From positions 43,866 to 107,865 of the forward strand of contig CAZTXQ010000003.1 of assembly GCA_964617375.1 (NCBI GenBank): a DNA stretch of 64,000 bases, written 5' to 3'. The notes under the pieces were generated by a model. It was not told the origin of the DNA, searched no databases, and worked only from the letters and a program-made list of their open reading frames with translations. Below, piece by piece: positions 53,818 to 63,585 of the stretch (positions are counted from its first letter, which is position 1; each line of letters starts with the position of its first letter). The DNA comes from Firm-13 sp964617375. GTDB lineage: Bacteria; Bacillota; Clostridia; Saccharofermentanales; Saccharofermentanaceae. The position numbers were made by a program, and so were the translations under genes.

Positions 53818-55788
53818 CTACACAATTCTTTTGAATTCCTTTTCGAGATCTTTCTGGGATATGCGGATCAGGATCGGTCTTCCGTGAGGACAGTGATACG
53901 GATTCTTAAGTTTGCACAAATCCGAGATCAGTCCGCGGATTTCTATTTCCGCCAAACGGTCATGACCTTTAACAGCCGCTTTACAGGCGGTTGTCGCCAG
54001 CATGAGAAGCCGCTCTTCGTCGGTTTTCGGCGTCTCTCTCCGAATGAGATCCAATGTCATGCGGAAAGCCTGTTCAGGGTTTATACTCCCGTAAACGGAC
54101 GGGATTTCACGAAGTATGATCTCTTTGTCACCCATCGGCTCATACGAAAAACCTATTGATCGAATGAGTCCCTCGTTATCCAGGAGAAAAAGCATGTCCG
54201 AAGGCGTAAAGGTTATGATAAACGGCGTCAGCATCGGCTGTGACGGTATGGGTTTGTCCTTTTGCTTCTCGTGTTCCGAAAGAAGCTTCTCGAAAAGGAT
54301 CTTTTCGTGTGCCGCATGCTGGTCGAGAAGGATCATGCCCGCGTCAAGCTCGAGGATGATATAGGTTGAAAAGAGTACGCCGACGATTTTGGCGCGAATA
54401 AGATCTTCAATCGCAAAGCCGTACGGAGAAAGAGGTTTCGCATCTTCCCTCTCCTTTACGGGAGACGGCGCACTTTCTTTTTCAGGCAAACCTGCAGAAA
54501 CAGGCCCCGTCGCATATTCTTTAACCGAAAGATACGTCTGCACGGGATAAGAGACACTTCCCTTTTTCCGGTCGGAGTACAAAACATTTTCCTTCTCACG
54601 GGTGCCTGCGATGATCGTATCCAGTTTTTGCGCGGATGAATTCTGCCCGCTCATTGCGGCGGCCGGCGATGCTTTTTCCGGAATGACAGACGATGCCGGC
54701 ACTTCGTTAAGAGTGAATGGCGCTTCGTTAAGAGTGGATTGCACATTCTTCAAAGTTGATGGTTCTTCATCCTGACCCTTATGAAAGGCATGAACATGAT
54801 TTACGGAAAGCAAAGAGTTGTGTATAACATGATATACCGCTTTAAAAACTTCTCCGTCATTCCAGAAACGGACCTCCGCTTTCTGCGGGTGGACGTTGAC
54901 ATCGACGAGATGGGACGGAATGCGGACCGAAAGAACCAGAAACGCGTAACGGCCCTTCATAAGCATGGTTTTGTAGGCTTCGTCAATTGCGGACGTAATG
55001 GTCTTCGAGCGGATGATACGGTCGTTGATGTAGACCGTCTGCTCTCCCCTGTTCCCGCGGGCAATTTCCGGTTTCCCTATAAAACCGGAGAAGTGAAGAT
55101 CATTGTAATCTTCTTCAATCGGAATACAGTCTTTGACAATATCTTTGCCGTAGACGGAGAAGAGCGACGCGGCGGGATCGTTGTTCCCGGGGCTGTGAAA
55201 AAGCTCTTTTCCCTGACTGATCAGACGGAAAGAAATATCCGGCCGTATAAGCGCAAAACGCTCCACGAGCTGTGCGATATACTGTGCCTCTGTGGCATCC
55301 TTCTTTAAGAATTTATATCTGGCCGGAAGATTGAAGAAAAGATCATTGACCTGAACACTCGTTCCCGGGGGGCCTCCCGCAGGTGCGACGCGAAGAATCT
55401 GTCCGGCTTCAAGAACGACTTCCGTACCGACATCGGCACCGGGTTGCCTTGTCCTAAGGGTCACCCTCGAAGCGGCAGAGATGCTGGAGAGCGCCTCGCC
55501 GCGAAATCCCATCGTGTGCAGGGAAAACAGATCTTCGAGCGTCTGAAGCTTGCTGGTCGCGTGACATGTAAAGGCAAGGCGGGCATCTTCTTCATCCATT
55601 CCGCAGCCGTTATCGGTGATCCGGATGAGCGCTATACCGCCGTTCATAATTTCTGCCGTGATGATTGTGGCGCCCGCGTCAATCGAGTTCTCGACAAGTT
55701 CCTTTACAACGGAGGAAGGTCTTTCGACGACTTCGCCGGCGGCGATTCCGTCCGATGTAGCGTGATCGAGTTGATGAATACGCCCCAT
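53818..55788 (-). CDS. mutL: DNA mismatch repair endonuclease MutL
   Basis: The N-terminal GHKL ATPase has AAGEVVERPSSVVKELVENSIDAGA, DNGCGMD and GFRGEALSSI. After a variable linker (about 335-450), which includes a short TLNEAPF/TLNEVPA repeat, the C-terminal endonuclease domain carries DQHAAHEKILFE, matching DQHA-x2-E-x4-E, and HCPHGRPI. It is therefore the nicking type used where MutH is absent. 656 residues is normal. It lies 10 bases after mutS. Confidence 0.96.
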   Translation of the reverse strand: MGRIHQLDHATSDGIAAGEVVERPSSVVKELVENSIDAGATIITAEIMNGGIALIRITDNGCGMDEEDARLAFTCHATSKLQTLEDLFSLHTMGFRGEALSSISAASRVTLRTRQPGADVGTEVVLEAGQILRVAPAGGPPGTSVQVNDLFFNLPARYKFLKKDATEAQYIAQLVERFALIRPDISFRLISQGKELFHSPGNNDPAASLFSVYGKDIVKDCIPIEEDYNDLHFSGFIGKPEIARGNRGEQTVYINDRIIRSKTITSAIDEAYKTMLMKGRYAFLVLSVRIPSHLVDVNVHPQKAEVRFWNDGEVFKAVYHVIHNSLLSVNHVHAFHKGQDEEPSTLKNVQSTLNEAPFTLNEVPASSVIPEKASPAAAMSGQNSSAQKLDTIIAGTREKENVLYSDRKKGSVSYPVQTYLSVKEYATGPVSAGLPEKESAPSPVKEREDAKPLSPYGFAIEDLIRAKIVGVLFSTYIILELDAGMILLDQHAAHEKILFEKLLSEHEKQKDKPIPSQPMLTPFIITFTPSDMLFLLDNEGLIRSIGFSYEPMGDKEIILREIPSVYGSINPEQAFRMTLDLIRRETPKTDEERLLMLATTACKAAVKGHDRLAEIEIRGLISDLCKLKNPYHCPHGRPILIRISQKDLEKEFKRIV

Positions 55789-55798
55789 TTTCTTCCCC

Positions 55799-58513
55799 CT
55801 ACTCTTCTCTCGCCTTGGATATCAAGGCGTACAGACTGTTCATGGCTTCAAGCGGCGTCATGTGTGAGATGTCGAGATCCAGAAGCTCGCGGCGGATCGG
55901 ATCCGTACGCTCCGAGTATTTTGTCTTCTCGAAAAGTGCCATCTGCCCTTCCATCGGTTCCGTTGAAGGAAGAACTTCGCCCAAAGCATCGTATTCAACC
56001 GGACGAACAGGTTCTCCCTTGATCCGGCGTTCCTTCTCCAGGCTTGCGAGTATGATTTTCGCCCGCGAAACGACTTCATCCGGAACTCCGGCGAGACGGG
56101 CTACCTCGATTCCGTAGCTGTCGTCTGTGCCGCCGTCGGCGATACGGTGGAGAAAAATGACTTCTCCGTCCTTCTCATCGACTTCGACATGTGCGTTGAC
56201 GATACCTTCGATCTGGTTCTCGAGCATATTGAGTTCGTGGTAATGCGTCGCGAAAAGTGTCCTGGCAAAAATCACGCCCGGATCGCTTAAAAATTCAAGA
56301 ATTGCCCAGGCAATGGAGAGTCCGTCGTAGGTACTTGTGCCGCGCCCGACTTCGTCGAGCAGCAAAAGGCTGTGGCGGCTCGCATTCCGAAGAATAGTCG
56401 CGACCTCGTTCATCTCGACCATGAAAGTCGACTGTCCCGAGGTCAAATCGTCGGATGCGCCGATTCGCGTGAATATCCGGTCGGCAATTCCGATATGCGC
56501 GCTTTCTGCCGGAACAAAACTGCCGATCTGCGCCATCAATACAATGAGTGCAACCTGCCGCATGTAGGTTGATTTACCGGCCATGTTCGGACCGGTAATC
56601 AGAATAATGCGCCGGTTCTCCTCATCCATAGAGGTATCGTTCGGAACAAAGCTGCCGGTCGGCAGCATTTTTTCGACGACCGGATGTCGGCCCTTTACGA
56701 TCTCAAGAGAGTCCGAACGGTCGACGGCCGGACGCACATATTTTTCACGGTCGGCCAGTTCGCCGAGTGACAGAAGAACGTCGAGCGTCGCGAGAGCACT
56801 TGAAGTTGCCTGAAGCCGTGAGGATTCCTTTGAAATCTTTTCGCGGATTCCGCAGAACATCTCATATTCCAGAGAAATCAGCTTCTGCTGTGCGCCGAGG
56901 ATCGTATCTTCCATGCTCTTTAATTCTTCCGTGATATACCGTTCGGCATTCGTAAGCGTCTGCTTGCGGATGTAGTAGTCCGGCACCATCGAAACACTGC
57001 CTTTGGAGACTTCCAGATAATACCCGAACACACGGGTATAACCGACCTTCATGGTACGGATTCCGGTCTTCTCCCTCTCCTTGATCTCGATGTTCATGAT
57101 GAAACTCTTGCCGTCGCGCGACGCAAGCCGCAGCTGATCGACTTCCTCGCTGTAGCCGTCCCGTATAAGGCCGCCCTCTTTGATGCTGATCGGAGGATCG
57201 TCGCCGAGTGCGTCGGAAAGAAGTGTACAGATATCTTCCAATGGATCAAACATGTCCTTGATCTCACCGAAAAGACCCTTATCCAGTTTGGCTGCGAGCG
57301 AACATATATAAGGGAGCTTCATCAGCGAATTTTTAAGGGCCAGCAGATCTCTCGCATGAACGGAGCCGAGTGCGATCCGGGATGTCAGACGCTCCATGTC
57401 ATGGACTCCGGTAATTGCCTCCAGTAATTCCTGACGAAGCATATAGGATTCCTTGGCTTCCTCAACCGCATCGAGTCTTGGAAGAATATCTTCGACGGTA
57501 ATCAGCGGCTGCTCCAGCCAGCGCCTTAAAAGCCGCCCGCCCATTGCGGTCTTTGTAAGGTCAATCGCCCATAGGAGACTTCCCTTTCTCGATTTGGTGC
57601 GGATTGTTTCCGTCATCTCGAGATTTCTTCTCGTGGAGACGTCAAGCTCCATCGTTTCTTCTATGCGGTACACGTTGATGTTGTGGAGATGGGAAATCGG
57701 ACTCTGCTGCGTGTCTTCGAGATAACATAGAAGAGCGCTTGCGGCCGAACGGTACATAAGAGCCTGTACCTGATCCATACTCCATAGATCCGACGGTTTC
57801 TTGCCGGCTCCTTTTGTATCGCTTTCGATATAATCGTTTATTTTATCCGAGCGAAAATCGGCGTCCGGCCGCACGGATATCAGTACGGGAAACTGTGTCA
57901 TTGTTTTCGCATAGTAAGGGTCTTTGAGAAACGCTTCGTTGCAGATGATCTCGGCCGGCGCATAGCGTGCGATCTGGTTTTGCAGCTTTCCGGATGTATT
58001 CCCCGTAATCAGCTGTGTCGCTTCAAAGGTTCCCGTTGCCAGGTCTGCGGCGGCCAGTCCGTACTGCATACCCATTCTGTATATGGAAAGTATATAGTTG
58101 TTCTTCTTCTCTTCAAGTCCCGCAAGATCGGTGATCGTTCCCGGAGTTAATATCCGCGTGACCGCGCGCTTTACGATTCCTTTGGCCAGCGCCGGATCCT
58201 CCATCTGATCGCATACGGCGACCTTGTAGCCGTGTGCGACGAGCTTCTGCATATAGCTCTGCGCTGCATGATGAGGAACACCGCACATCGGCGCACGCTT
58301 ATCAAGACCGCAGTCGCGGCCGGTCAAGGTCAGCTCCAGCTCACGGGAAGCCGTAATCGCGTCGTCGAAAAAAAGCTCATAGAAGTCGCCGAGCCGGAAC
58401 ATCAGAATGGCATCCGGCCACTTCTCCTTCTGCTCCAGATACTGGAGCATCATCGGCGTAATCTTGCTGCGGTCCAGCGTTTTATAGGTAAGAAGTTCCG
58501 AATCGTCGTTCAT
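55799..58513 (-). CDS. mutS: DNA mismatch recognition protein MutS
   Basis: The N-terminal mismatch-binding domain contains FRLGDFYELFFDDA, including the Phe-x-Glu type motif. The ATPase domain has TGPNMAGKSTYMRQVALI, DDLTSGQSTFMVEM, LLLDEVGRGTSTYDGLSIA and FATHYHEL. The 904-residue length includes a C-terminal tetramerisation tail with MSRKREE-like ending. Start ATG 58513 follows GGGAGAG and overlaps miaB by 4 bases. Together with mutL it forms the mismatch repair core. Confidence 0.96.
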   Translation of the reverse strand: MNDDSELLTYKTLDRSKITPMMLQYLEQKEKWPDAILMFRLGDFYELFFDDAITASRELELTLTGRDCGLDKRAPMCGVPHHAAQSYMQKLVAHGYKVAVCDQMEDPALAKGIVKRAVTRILTPGTITDLAGLEEKKNNYILSIYRMGMQYGLAAADLATGTFEATQLITGNTSGKLQNQIARYAPAEIICNEAFLKDPYYAKTMTQFPVLISVRPDADFRSDKINDYIESDTKGAGKKPSDLWSMDQVQALMYRSAASALLCYLEDTQQSPISHLHNINVYRIEETMELDVSTRRNLEMTETIRTKSRKGSLLWAIDLTKTAMGGRLLRRWLEQPLITVEDILPRLDAVEEAKESYMLRQELLEAITGVHDMERLTSRIALGSVHARDLLALKNSLMKLPYICSLAAKLDKGLFGEIKDMFDPLEDICTLLSDALGDDPPISIKEGGLIRDGYSEEVDQLRLASRDGKSFIMNIEIKEREKTGIRTMKVGYTRVFGYYLEVSKGSVSMVPDYYIRKQTLTNAERYITEELKSMEDTILGAQQKLISLEYEMFCGIREKISKESSRLQATSSALATLDVLLSLGELADREKYVRPAVDRSDSLEIVKGRHPVVEKMLPTGSFVPNDTSMDEENRRIILITGPNMAGKSTYMRQVALIVLMAQIGSFVPAESAHIGIADRIFTRIGASDDLTSGQSTFMVEMNEVATILRNASRHSLLLLDEVGRGTSTYDGLSIAWAILEFLSDPGVIFARTLFATHYHELNMLENQIEGIVNAHVEVDEKDGEVIFLHRIADGGTDDSYGIEVARLAGVPDEVVSRAKIILASLEKERRIKGEPVRPVEYDALGEVLPSTEPMEGQMALFEKTKYSERTDPIRRELLDLDISHMTPLEAMNSLYALISKAREE

Positions 58514-60006
58514 ATTATGAAGCTCTCCCAGCGTCCTTCAAGCGAGTAAGGTCTGGCTCCGGTGATTCGGACGAGCGCCAGATGTCCTTCGAGGATATCA
58601 CCGTTGACGGCGTCCGCCTTTTCGAGAACGGTACCGTCCGGAAGACGAATACCGTCGGCCAATGTGAAATTGACAAGCCGGTTGGATCTCGTACGGCCGG
58701 ACAGGATATGGGGCGCCGTTTCGCTTCTGCCCTCGATCAGAATCTCTTCAAGGTTTCCTACGACACTTTGATTCGACTCGTAGCAGTGGCTGTTCTGAAG
58801 GTCAAGAAGCCGTGTAAAACGCTCCGTCACGACTTCGTGCGAGATCTGGTCCTTCATATCGGCAGCCGGCGTCCCCGGTCGAACCGAGTACTGAAACGTA
58901 AACGCCGCATCGAACCGGATCTGGCGCATCAGGGACAGGGTGTCTTCAAAGTCTTCTTCCGTCTCTCCCGGAAAACCGACGATAATGTCGGTGGATATCG
59001 TACCTTCCGGGAATTTCTCGCGGAACAGCATCGCCGTACGGATATATTGCTCCCTTGTATAGTGCCGGTTCATCGCCTGGAGGATCCGGTCACTGCCCGA
59101 TTGCATCGGCAGATGCAGGTGCGATTCGATGTTCGGCTGCGACGCCATAATTTCGATCACGCGGTCCGAAAGGTCCTTCGGATGTGATGTCATGAAGCGA
59201 ATCCTCGAGATTCCCTTGATTCCAGATGTTTCCAGAAGCAGATCGGCAAAATCCGGTGTGCCTTCCTGATCTTTCCCGTACGAATTGACATTCTGACCCA
59301 GAAGGAGAATTTCTTTATACCCTTCGGCGGCGAGATCCGTGATTTCTTTCATAATCTGCGAAAAAGGCCGCGAACGCTCGCGCCCTCTCGTATAGGGGAC
59401 GATACAGTAGGTGCAGAAGTTGTTACATCCGTACATAATCGGAACCAGTGCGCGGAATTTCCTGGAACGGTCAATCGGCAGGTCCAGATCATCGGCCAGA
59501 TAATCGATGCTGGAGACATCGTAGACCTTCTTTGTCTCGAAGGCGAGTTTATGAAGAAATTCCGGCAGCCGATGTATGTCCTGCGGCCCGAAAATCAGAT
59601 CGACAAACGGATAGCTCTTCCGGATCTTGTCGACATTCTCGCGCTGCTTCATCATGCATCCGCAGACGGCGACGATCATTTTGGGATTTCTCTTCTTTAC
59701 GGTTTTGAGGAGGCCCAGATTCCCGAAAAGCCGGTCGTGGGCGTTCTCACGGACGCTGCAGGTGTTGAATATCACAAGGTCCGCATCGTCGGTGGACGCG
59801 TCGGAAAAGGAGATCGCTTTCAGAATCCCGCTCATTTTCTCGCTGTCCGATTCGTTTAATTGACAGCCGTATGTACGGATGCTAAACGTAAACGGATAAC
59901 CGCGGGTTTCGGCTTCCTCCTGATATTTTTTCTTAAGTTTCACGGAATATTGATGCTGAGCCTCAATTTCTGCAGGCCCGATTTGTACAATGGACAAAGA
60001 ATACAC
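58510..60006 (-). CDS. miaB: tRNA-2-methylthio-N6-dimethylallyladenosine synthase MiaB
   Basis: MiaB is a radical-SAM methylthiotransferase that converts i6A37 to ms2i6A37. The UPF0004 domain has IRTYGCQLNESDSEKM, FNTCSVRENA and VCGCMMKQ, giving three Cys for one cluster. The radical-SAM motif is CNNFCTYCIVPYTRGRERSR. A TRAM domain ends the protein. 498 residues includes about 35 extra at the N-terminus. Start is GTG 60006 or TTG 59997; the latter has AGAGGTG 5 bases upstream. First gene of the miaB-hfq operon. Confidence 0.95.
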   Translation of the reverse strand: MYSLSIVQIGPAEIEAQHQYSVKLKKKYQEEAETRGYPFTFSIRTYGCQLNESDSEKMSGILKAISFSDASTDDADLVIFNTCSVRENAHDRLFGNLGLLKTVKKRNPKMIVAVCGCMMKQRENVDKIRKSYPFVDLIFGPQDIHRLPEFLHKLAFETKKVYDVSSIDYLADDLDLPIDRSRKFRALVPIMYGCNNFCTYCIVPYTRGRERSRPFSQIMKEITDLAAEGYKEILLLGQNVNSYGKDQEGTPDFADLLLETSGIKGISRIRFMTSHPKDLSDRVIEIMASQPNIESHLHLPMQSGSDRILQAMNRHYTREQYIRTAMLFREKFPEGTISTDIIVGFPGETEEDFEDTLSLMRQIRFDAAFTFQYSVRPGTPAADMKDQISHEVVTERFTRLLDLQNSHCYESNQSVVGNLEEILIEGRSETAPHILSGRTRSNRLVNFTLADGIRLPDGTVLEKADAVNGDILEGHLALVRITGARPYSLEGRWESFII

Positions 60007-60049
60007 CTCTTTTTCTTACGCTACTGCTATCATATCAGAATAACGAAGG

Positions 60050-60078
60050 TTTTGTGAATGCGAATTTTGCGGTACAAT
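60050..60078 (+). promoter_or_regulatory. Possible promoter of the dacF-like gene
   Basis: TTTTGT (60050-60055) and TACAAT (60073-60078) are 17 bases apart, 30 bases before the start codon. The -35 is poor. Confidence 0.4.
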
Positions 60079-60108
60079 AGTACAAAAACTTAATCGGAGG
60101 AAAGTTCT

Positions 60109-61653
60109 TTGCTCAATCAACATCTTTCTTTTCCCCATCATTCAAAACATGTAATACGAAATATTCTTGAGACTGCTTTAGCGGCTATGCTTGCCGTTAC
60201 GATTATAGGCTCATCCTTAGCCCCCGATGTATGGGCGGAAGGATCCGAAACCGCTACCGGAACCGAAGCGACGGCGACCGCCGCTTCTGCGCAGGCAACC
60301 GAAACGGCGGCTACCGCCGCATCCACACAGGCAGCCGGATCCGCGGCCGCCGCGGCCGATACGCCGACCGAAATCCTGAATGCCGAAGGTGTCGGTGCTC
60401 CTCAAGTCGACGGAACGGCTTATGCGCTCTACGATGTTCAATCCGGTACCTTCCTTCTCGGCTCGAATGTCGACACCCCTCTTGCTCCTGCGAGCATAAC
60501 GAAGGTTATGACAATCCTCCTCGCCTTTGAGAACCTGCAGATGACCGACAAGATTACGGTAACGCGGGACATGTATGAGAGTATTCCCGACGACTACGTG
60601 CGTCTCGGTCTTGTCGAAGGGGAAGAAATTACCGTTGAAGATGCGATTTACTGCTGCCTTCTGATTTCCGCAAACGACGCTGCAATGGCACTTGCGATTA
60701 CCATGGGCGGTTCGGTCGAAGGTTTTGCCGATATGATGAATGCGAAAGCCGTGGAACTCGGCTGTACACAGACCCATTTTACCAACCCGTACGGATATGC
60801 GGATCCCGAACATGTGACTTCGGCTCACGACATGGCGCTGATCATGGCGGCCGCCCTCCAAAACGAAATGTACAGCAAGATATCCACAACGGCCAATTAC
60901 ACGCTTCCGGCGTCAAACAAATACGACAAAACCAGAGGTCTCCAGAACGGCAACAAATTCGTATCGACAACCACCTACGCATATGAGTATTATATCGGCG
61001 GCAAAACGGGTTTTACGGATCTTTCCGGCCATACGATCGTCGCAGCGGCTAGAAAAGACGGGACTACATTAATCGGCGTCGTTCTGGGTGCATCCTCCTC
61101 CAATATCCGCTATGAAGAGCTGATCAAACTGTTTGATTTCGGATTTGAAACATACAGTACGGATATTGTAACGGCGGAGGAATTTCAAAGCATAAACGAC
61201 AGTACCGTCAGTCAGATTAAATCCGGGATCCAGAATGCAGGATATGCCCTTGAAGTAACCGACGTCAAGATTACACTCGATTCCTTCTGTACAACCGAAT
61301 CAAAAAGAAGCGATGGAGGCTATTCCTGCAATGTTGACCTGAGCAGCGCGGTCATCCATGCCAACCAAAGCGTGCAGGTCCTTGAACTCCCTCTTTATCA
61401 CGAATATACGGACGGTTCCAAAGATCAGGTAGGCGTTCTTACGATAACGATCTGCGACGCCCAAAGTGCCGAGACCGCAGCAGAGGCGGCCGCCGAATCC
61501 GCCAAGCCGAAGGAAAGCATAGGGTCCATTCTGATCAAGGTCGGTATTGTCGTATTGCTTCTCGTAATACTCGGTCTGTGCCTTACCGTATATATCATGA
61601 TGCAGAAAGAGAAAAACAGGAGAAGAAACAGGCAGAAGCCGCGGGTTCTGTAA
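60109..61653 (+). CDS. D-alanyl-D-alanine carboxypeptidase (DacF-like)
   Basis: A class A low-molecular-mass penicillin-binding protein that trims the terminal D-Ala from peptidoglycan stems. It has a signal sequence (about 15-42), an Ala/Thr/Glu-rich linker to about 85, then the three active-site motifs SITK (near 127), SAN (near 186) and KTG (near 303). A beta-rich domain and a C-terminal membrane helix (about 470-495) with a basic cytosolic tail follow. 514 residues is longer than usual because of the linker and anchor. TTG 60109 follows GGAGGAAAG. Confidence 0.9.
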   Translation: MLNQHLSFPHHSKHVIRNILETALAAMLAVTIIGSSLAPDVWAEGSETATGTEATATAASAQATETAATAASTQAAGSAAAAADTPTEILNAEGVGAPQVDGTAYALYDVQSGTFLLGSNVDTPLAPASITKVMTILLAFENLQMTDKITVTRDMYESIPDDYVRLGLVEGEEITVEDAIYCCLLISANDAAMALAITMGGSVEGFADMMNAKAVELGCTQTHFTNPYGYADPEHVTSAHDMALIMAAALQNEMYSKISTTANYTLPASNKYDKTRGLQNGNKFVSTTTYAYEYYIGGKTGFTDLSGHTIVAAARKDGTTLIGVVLGASSSNIRYEELIKLFDFGFETYSTDIVTAEEFQSINDSTVSQIKSGIQNAGYALEVTDVKITLDSFCTTESKRSDGGYSCNVDLSSAVIHANQSVQVLELPLYHEYTDGSKDQVGVLTITICDAQSAETAAEAAAESAKPKESIGSILIKVGIVVLLLVILGLCLTVYIMMQKEKNRRRNRQKPRVL

Positions 61654-61707
61654 TGATCAATCGGATCGCCGCTTCACGGGAGATTCAGGTGTCCCGGGAT
61701 AAGGGAC

Positions 61708-61764
61708 AAAAAAGGCTGCCTCATCCGGCTTACACATAAGCCTTTTGAGACAGCCCATTTTTTA
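61708..61764. terminator. Bidirectional terminator between dacF-like and acyl-CoA synthetase genes
   Basis: GGCTGCCTCA (61714-61723) pairs with TGAGACAGCC (61746-61755) with one mismatch, and an inner GGCTT/AAGCC stem extends it. CATTTTTTATT follows on plus and CCTTTTTTG on minus, so it can serve both convergent genes. Confidence 0.88.
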
Positions 61765-61778
61765 TTGAATGAGGATTC

Positions 61779-63488
61779 TTAGTTCTTGTATACACGCTTG
61801 ATTTTACGGGATGTCGTCTTGTCGAATTCCGTATCGCGAAGCTTCACGCTGCGGATATGCTTATACGGAACGAGCATCTCGTTGACTTTACGGACTTCCT
61901 CTTCGAGCAGTTTGCGGATCGCTGCGGGCTCGGGATTCTCTCCAAGCTTCTCTTTGACCGCGTCCTGGTTCGGGAAGATTTCGGCGGTTACGATGATGTC
62001 TTCCTTACCGTCGTCTTCGCCTGAAACGAGGGATTCGGTTATATATTCGGAGCGGGAAAGAAGCTGCTCGATCTCTTCGGGGAAAATATTCTTGCCGTTC
62101 TTGGAGATGATGACATTCTTCTTGCGTCCGGTAATGATAACGAAATTATCCTTGTCGAGGTACCCTAAGTCGCCGGTGTGGTAATACCCGTCTTCGTCGA
62201 TTGCGCCTTTGGTAGCTTCTGTATTCTCATAATAACCGATCATCACGTTCGGTCCCTTGCCGATGATCTCTCCGATGCCGTTCTCGTCTTTATCGATGAT
62301 CTTCACATCGACGCCCGGAAGCGGAAGTCCTGCGGCACGGTTGTTAAAATCGATATCGCGGTTGAGGGCAAGAATCGGAGCACATTCCGTAAGTCCGTAA
62401 CCCTGCACGCACTCAATACCCATGTCCTGCATATCGGCAAGTATCTGTGGATTGATGCCGGCACCGCCGGAGATGATCATGCGAAGATGTCCGCCAAAGT
62501 TGTCGTGAACCGCTTTGAAGATCTGTCTTCTCCGATCAATACCGATCTTGCGGAGTGTCTTTGTCAGCTTAATGCCGAAATTAAACTTGCGTGTCGTTTT
62601 CTCGTCTGCTTTCGCCTTCTTCATAATCATTCTGTGAAACATTTCGAGCATAAGCGGAACAACGAGGATCATGGTAATCTTGGCTTCCTGCATATTCTTG
62701 GCAATATAGCGAAGTCCCTCGCACTGGGCGATGGTGCTGCCGCGATAGACCTGGCAGAGGAATCCGCAGGTGCATTCGTACGTATGATGAAGCGGCAATA
62801 CAGAAAGGAACACATCGCCGGGTCCGATGTAAAGCATGGAGCACATGCCTTCAAGATTGGCTGTGATGTTATGCTGCGAGAGCATGACCGCCTTGGCCTT
62901 ATCCGTAGTACCGGATGTAAACAGAAGAATCGTCATGGCTTCCGCGTCGATCGGTGCGTCAAGGAACAGACGGTTGCCTGCCTCGAGAAGTTCTCTCCCG
63001 CGTTCCAGCATTTTCCAAAAGGAATAGTTCATGTCATCTTCAACGATTTCATCCATACAGATGAAATGCTTTACCGTCGGCAGCTGATCTCGGATCTCGT
63101 CGATCACAGACTGTTTGGAGGCAGAATATATGACACAATCCGAAACGGAGCGATTGAGGAGACTTGCGATTTCGATCTTGGGAAGTTCTTTATCAAGCGG
63201 CACGACGATTCCGGTTCCGTTTGTAACAGCCAGATAGGAAACGTACCATTCGTAGCGCGTTTCGGCGAGGATTGCCACACGGCTGCCGAGTCCCATAAGG
63301 TTTGACAGCGCCGTACCGAATGCATTTACATCGTCACTGTATTCCTTGAAACTGATATTCGTATACGGTTCGCCCTTGTTCTTTTTGATCATGAAAACGG
63401 TCTTGTCCTGATACAGCTTGACACTTTGTTCAAGCATATCTCTCAGATCCTTAATTTTGCGGACTTCGTATAACGGAATATTTTTCAT
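61779..63488 (-). CDS. AMP-forming long-chain acyl-CoA synthetase family protein
   Basis: An adenylate-forming enzyme of the ANL superfamily. The phosphate loop is LLFTSGTTDKAKAVMLSQ near 190-207, the adenine motif GYGLTECAP near 365-373, and the hinge region YYHTGDLGYLD near 438-448 followed by GRKKNVIISKNGKNIFP with the catalytic Lys region. 569 residues resembles FadD-like ligases found in Clostridia; the acid activated is not evident. The ATG follows AGGAGAG. It stands alone. Confidence 0.88.
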   Translation of the reverse strand: MKNIPLYEVRKIKDLRDMLEQSVKLYQDKTVFMIKKNKGEPYTNISFKEYSDDVNAFGTALSNLMGLGSRVAILAETRYEWYVSYLAVTNGTGIVVPLDKELPKIEIASLLNRSVSDCVIYSASKQSVIDEIRDQLPTVKHFICMDEIVEDDMNYSFWKMLERGRELLEAGNRLFLDAPIDAEAMTILLFTSGTTDKAKAVMLSQHNITANLEGMCSMLYIGPGDVFLSVLPLHHTYECTCGFLCQVYRGSTIAQCEGLRYIAKNMQEAKITMILVVPLMLEMFHRMIMKKAKADEKTTRKFNFGIKLTKTLRKIGIDRRRQIFKAVHDNFGGHLRMIISGGAGINPQILADMQDMGIECVQGYGLTECAPILALNRDIDFNNRAAGLPLPGVDVKIIDKDENGIGEIIGKGPNVMIGYYENTEATKGAIDEDGYYHTGDLGYLDKDNFVIITGRKKNVIISKNGKNIFPEEIEQLLSRSEYITESLVSGEDDGKEDIIVTAEIFPNQDAVKEKLGENPEPAAIRKLLEEEVRKVNEMLVPYKHIRSVKLRDTEFDKTTSRKIKRVYKN

Positions 63489-63585
63489 AACATACTCTCC
63501 TGTTCATCTGTCTGTCATTCGGTCGGATAATAGTTTGAAAATCAAGACAAATACAGTATATCTTATGACAGATGCGGTTTCAATG

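Noticed and set aside
62178..63305. 375-codon plus-strand open frame opposite the acyl-CoA synthetase
   Set aside because: Antisense shadow; the minus-strand protein has all expected motifs.
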